Assembly: GCF_003641205.1 (NCBI RefSeq)
Contig: NZ_CP032762.1
Location: 1,612,001 to 1,676,000 of the forward strand
Reading direction: 5' to 3'
From: Rhodococcus sp. P1Y
Lineage (GTDB): Bacteria > Actinomycetota > Actinomycetes > Mycobacteriales > Mycobacteriaceae
DNA: 64,000 nt
The position numbers and the translations under genes are program-made. Below are positions 61,363 through 64,000 of this stretch, piece by piece (the first letter of the stretch is position 1; every line of letters begins with the position of its first letter). A model generated the notes under the pieces. The model had not been told where the DNA came from. It was given only the letters and a program-made list of their open reading frames with translations, and searched no databases.

Positions 61363-61986
61363 ATCGCACGACCATCCCGCGCAATTCTCAGTCGCGACCT
61401 CATCGCCCGGACTGCCTTGGCCTTGGTCGACCGGCATGGCGCCGAGGGCGCCAGCATGCGAGGCGTGGCACAGAAGCTGGGCGTCAACCCCACCTCGCTG
61501 TACAACCACGTTGCCGACCGCGCGGCCATGATCGAAGACCTCCGGGCGTTGGTGTCGAATCGAATCGACTCGGCACCGCTACGCCAATTGCCCTGGGAAG
61601 AAGGCCTTCTCGCTTGGGCAAGGTCCTACCGGCTGGCCTTTGCTCGGCATCACCGGGCGGTACCCCTGCTCATGACGACACGCGCATCCTCACCGGTGCT
61701 GCTCGCGGAGTACGAAGACTTCGCCGTCGCGGCCGAGGCGGTCGGGTGGGCGAGCTCGGAAGTGCTCCCACTGTTGACTGCGTTCGAGTCCTTCATCCTG
61801 GGTAGCGTGCTCGACATGTCGGGTCCGACTGTGGTGTTCGATCCGGTAGGGCAGGAGGAGCGCTTTCCGCGATTGGCCGCGGCCTACGAGACGCTCCAAG
61901 ACGAGGATGCCGACGATCCGATCGCGACCCGAGCTTTCGAGTTGGGTCTGAAAATGCTCATCGCATCGGCACGGCCGCCGCGCTGA
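61363..61986 (+). CDS. TetR-family repressor; best start appears to be ATC
   Basis: A regulator of 207 residues if started at 61363. The DNA-binding part reads ARPSRAILSRDLIARTALAL, then GASMRGVAQKLGVNPTSLYNHV, a complete TetR helix-turn-helix. The codon before ARPSRA is ATC, six bases after a GAGGAGA site, with no in-frame ATG, GTG or TTG between the ribosome site and 61417. Starting at the next usable codon, TTG 61417, would remove most of helix 1. ATC is a rare but known initiation codon; a base error is the alternative. It stands next to the amidase and one candidate operator and is the likely repressor of the amine operon. Confidence 0.8.
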   Translation: MARPSRAILSRDLIARTALALVDRHGAEGASMRGVAQKLGVNPTSLYNHVADRAAMIEDLRALVSNRIDSAPLRQLPWEEGLLAWARSYRLAFARHHRAVPLLMTTRASSPVLLAEYEDFAVAAEAVGWASSEVLPLLTAFESFILGSVLDMSGPTVVFDPVGQEERFPRLAAAYETLQDEDADDPIATRAFELGLKMLIASARPPR

Positions 61987-62012
61987 CATCAGCGGCCGGC
62001 CCGCCGTTGTGT

Positions 62013-63107
62013 CTACTTCGGCTGAACGAGCGGCTGGTTCTGTGTGATGCAGTGAATGCCGCCCCCGCGGGCGAAGAGTGGACGAGCGTCGACGGTGACG
62101 ACAGTCCGGCCCGGGTAGGCCGCCGAGAGTAGTGCGACGGCCTCGTCGTCCGCGGGATCATCGAAGCTGCAGGCGATCACGCCGTCATTGACGACGTAAT
62201 GATTGATGTAGCTGTAATCGACATAGCCTTCGGCGTCGCGCAGTACCTCGGGAGCCGGGACCTTCACGATGGTCCACTTCTCGCCTCGCGCGTCAGTGCT
62301 GTTCTCGAAAATCTCGACGATGGTCTTGCTGACGGCGTAGTCGGGATGTTCGGGATTGCGTTGATCGTGTACGAGAACTACGCCGGGCGATGCGATAGCG
62401 GCGACGATGTCGACATGGCCACGCGTTCCGTAGGTGTCGGCATCACGAGTAAGCCCACGAGGCAGCCAAATTACCTTGGTGGCACCGATCGTCCGGGCCA
62501 GCTCTGCCTCGATATCAGCTTTGGACAGCGTGGGATTGCGGCCGGGGTCGAGTTGCACTGTCTCGGTCACCAGAACGGTACCCAGTCCGTCGACCTGAAT
62601 ACCGCCGCCCTCGTTGACGATCGGTGAGTCGATCAGTTCGGCCCCGGAGGCATCGACGACCAGTGCTCCGATCTTCGAGTCCTTGTCCCAGCGGGCCCAG
62701 TCCTGTCCGCCCCAGCCGTTGAACACCCAGTCGACGCCGCCCAGACGGCCGCCCTCGGACAGCACGAATGTCGGTCCGATGTCGCGCATCCAGGCGTCGT
62801 TCAGGGGCGCCTCGACGATGTCGATGTCAGCCGACAGATAAGTGCGGGCGACCTCGACCTCGTTGGGATCGACGGCGACGGTGACCGGTTCGAACCGGGC
62901 GACCGCGTGCGCCACTGCGGCCCACGTGGCACGAGCCTCGTGGTGTTCTTCGGCCGTGTCGCCGAGGGAGTACCCGGCAGAGGGATAGGCCATCCAGGTG
63001 CGTTCGTGCCGAGCGCCTTCGGCCGGCATCCGCCACCCGGTCACGGCCCGACCGCCTGGCGTGGTGCTCGGGAGTGCGTCGGAGGTCTGCGCGGTGTTCG
63101 TCGACAT
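62013..63107 (-). CDS. aguA: Agmatine deiminase (peptidyl-arginine-deiminase family)
   Basis: A 364-residue guanidino-hydrolase of the agmatine-deiminase family. Hallmarks are ERTWMAYPS, the NDAWMRDIGPTF segment with catalytic Asp, NEGGGIQVDG, TRGHVDIVA with catalytic His, and the nucleophile Cys in GGGIHCITQNQP near the end. It converts agmatine to N-carbamoylputrescine and ammonia, so arginine-derived polyamine nitrogen can be used. ATG at 63107 (MSTNTAQ) is the start; the long frame upstream is antisense to the permease. No N-carbamoylputrescine amidohydrolase (aguB) is visible. It is 80 bases after the permease gene on the same strand. Confidence 0.92.
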   Translation of the reverse strand: MSTNTAQTSDALPSTTPGGRAVTGWRMPAEGARHERTWMAYPSAGYSLGDTAEEHHEARATWAAVAHAVARFEPVTVAVDPNEVEVARTYLSADIDIVEAPLNDAWMRDIGPTFVLSEGGRLGGVDWVFNGWGGQDWARWDKDSKIGALVVDASGAELIDSPIVNEGGGIQVDGLGTVLVTETVQLDPGRNPTLSKADIEAELARTIGATKVIWLPRGLTRDADTYGTRGHVDIVAAIASPGVVLVHDQRNPEHPDYAVSKTIVEIFENSTDARGEKWTIVKVPAPEVLRDAEGYVDYSYINHYVVNDGVIACSFDDPADDEAVALLSAAYPGRTVVTVDARPLFARGGGIHCITQNQPLVQPK

Positions 63108-63187
63108 TGTCTTTCCTCGGTTGTCAGGGCACAAGCAGGTGATGAATTGTGTGCAGCTCGGTGAAGCGTCGAATCTCGGGTGTCCGG

Positions 63188-64000
63188 CTACTGGCCGTCG
63201 ACCAACTGGCTTTCGTCGCGTAGCGCGGAGGTGCTGCGGTCGAGCGTCTTTCCCTGGAAGAAGGCCGGACTGTGGAATCTCCTGAAGATCATCAACGCTG
63301 CGCCGAACATCAGAGTCCCGAACCCCAGGAAGAACACGAGACCGATCCCGCCGATGGACGCCCCACTGGCATTGTCCGGGTTCATGCTCTCTTGTATCGA
63401 GACGACGAACACGGCAAGCAGCGTGAGTCCGCCCAGGAGGGGAAAGAGGAATCGGAACACAGCATTGCGTGCGCTCGTGAAGAGACTGGCGCGGAAATAC
63501 CAGATGCAGGCGAAGGCGGTGATGCCGTAGTACCAACAGATCATGATGCCCAGTGCCGCAATGGTATCGATCAGGGTGCGCTCGGACAAGAAGGTCACGA
63601 CGGTGTAGAACACCGCGGTCACGACGCCTGCGACGAGGGTTGCGAAGGTCGGCACCAGAAAACGCGGTGATACTTCCGCGAATTTCTTGGGAAACGCGCC
63701 GTAGGCACCCATGGCCAACATCGTTCGCGCAGCGGGCAGGAACGTGGTCTGCAAACTCGCGAGTGAGGAGACCAGAACAGCCAGGAACAACAGCATCCCG
63801 CCCCACTTTCCGAGTACCGGGTCTGCAAGAGTGCCGAACACGTTCTCCGCGTTGTCCGGATTGCCCAATCCGAGCCCGCTCTCGCCCACTCCGGCGTACA
63901 TCATCGCAGCAACCGACACCAGCAAATATGTGAGAAGAATGGTTGCAACGCAGAGCAATCCGGCGCGGCCGGGTGTCCGTTTCGGATCCTTCGACTCCTC
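63188..64000 (-). CDS. APC-superfamily permease, C-terminal part (runs off the window)
   Basis: The last 270 residues of a carrier whose start lies beyond base 64000; the frame is open to the edge. It is very close to the permease at 48511-50100: long stretches such as LADPVLGKWGG, QTTFLPAARTMLAMG and IDTIAALGIMICWYYG match. It differs mainly at the C-terminal tail, which is shorter (ends SQLVDGQ). Agmatine deiminase follows directly, so this copy may import agmatine or another polyamine. The duplication within 15 kb suggests specialisation for related amines. Confidence 0.9.
   Translation of the reverse strand, partial: EESKDPKRTPGRAGLLCVATILLTYLLVSVAAMMYAGVGESGLGLGNPDNAENVFGTLADPVLGKWGGMLLFLAVLVSSLASLQTTFLPAARTMLAMGAYGAFPKKFAEVSPRFLVPTFATLVAGVVTAVFYTVVTFLSERTLIDTIAALGIMICWYYGITAFACIWYFRASLFTSARNAVFRFLFPLLGGLTLLAVFVVSIQESMNPDNASGASIGGIGLVFFLGFGTLMFGAALMIFRRFHSPAFFQGKTLDRSTSALRDESQLVDGQ

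Overview
The window looks like chromosome from a high-GC, mycolic-acid-type actinobacterium, most probably Rhodococcus or a close relative. The supporting signs are an mce operon end with Mce-associated proteins, trehalose-6-phosphate synthase, an MbtH protein, a siderophore-binding lipoprotein, GTG/TTG starts and stop-start overlaps. The species cannot be fixed from the sequence alone. I found no CRISPR array, insertion sequence, transposase, integrase or rRNA.

Layout. (a) 1-4500: end of an mce lipid-import operon (mceE partial, mceF), an antisense HSL-type esterase, then two Mce-associated membrane proteins. (b) 4.5-13.6 kb: otsA with a 57-residue upstream gene, an asymmetric heterodimeric ABC exporter, a quinone-oxidoreductase/GlxA-type regulator pair, a membrane protein of unknown function and an SDR. 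(c) 13.8-20.3 kb: two Ala/Glu/Lys-rich stress-type proteins (one CsbD-like), an alpha/beta hydrolase, a solitary MbtH, a ThrE-type exporter, tRNA-Thr(TGT), and a ferric-siderophore lipoprotein coupled to a thioredoxin-like ferredoxin.

(d) 20.4-41.4 kb is an accessory catabolic region with several AT-richer stretches. It holds a histidinol-dehydrogenase-family enzyme with an SDR, an aminotransferase, hyuA/hyuB (ATP-dependent hydantoinase/oxoprolinase) with an ACS-type MFS carrier, and a GntR-FCD regulator divergent from a leucine-dehydrogenase-like gene. A LuxR-type regulator is followed by a tightly overlapped operon: DUF3311 protein, sodium/solute symporter, hydrolase, AllG/YlbE-like DUF1116 protein, amidase. 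The region ends at an N-terminally truncated MFS gene, which may mark a recombination junction. The content points to uptake and hydrolysis of cyclic amide/ureide or amino-acid-like compounds, with nitrogen released by transamination and deamination.

(e) 41.5-47.5 kb: SnoaL-like protein, PadR regulator, SGNH esterase, lipase, and a PhyH dioxygenase overlapped with one methyltransferase and divergent from a second. (f) 47.5-64 kb: a second nitrogen-scavenging locus. A leftward operon encodes an MFS carrier, a YtcJ-type amidohydrolase, a 961-residue hydroxylysine-kinase-like/phospholyase-like fusion, an unusually short NAD-glutamate dehydrogenase, an APC permease and probably an esterase. A 29-bp palindrome precedes it. 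A related site lies between a large atypical amidase and a TetR-family gene whose best start appears to be ATC. Agmatine deiminase and a close paralogue of the APC permease follow. The kinase-phospholyase locus under this candidate TetR regulon is the most interesting system here: it reads as import of an amino alcohol or N-acyl derivative, deacylation, phosphorylation, and elimination of phosphate and ammonia.
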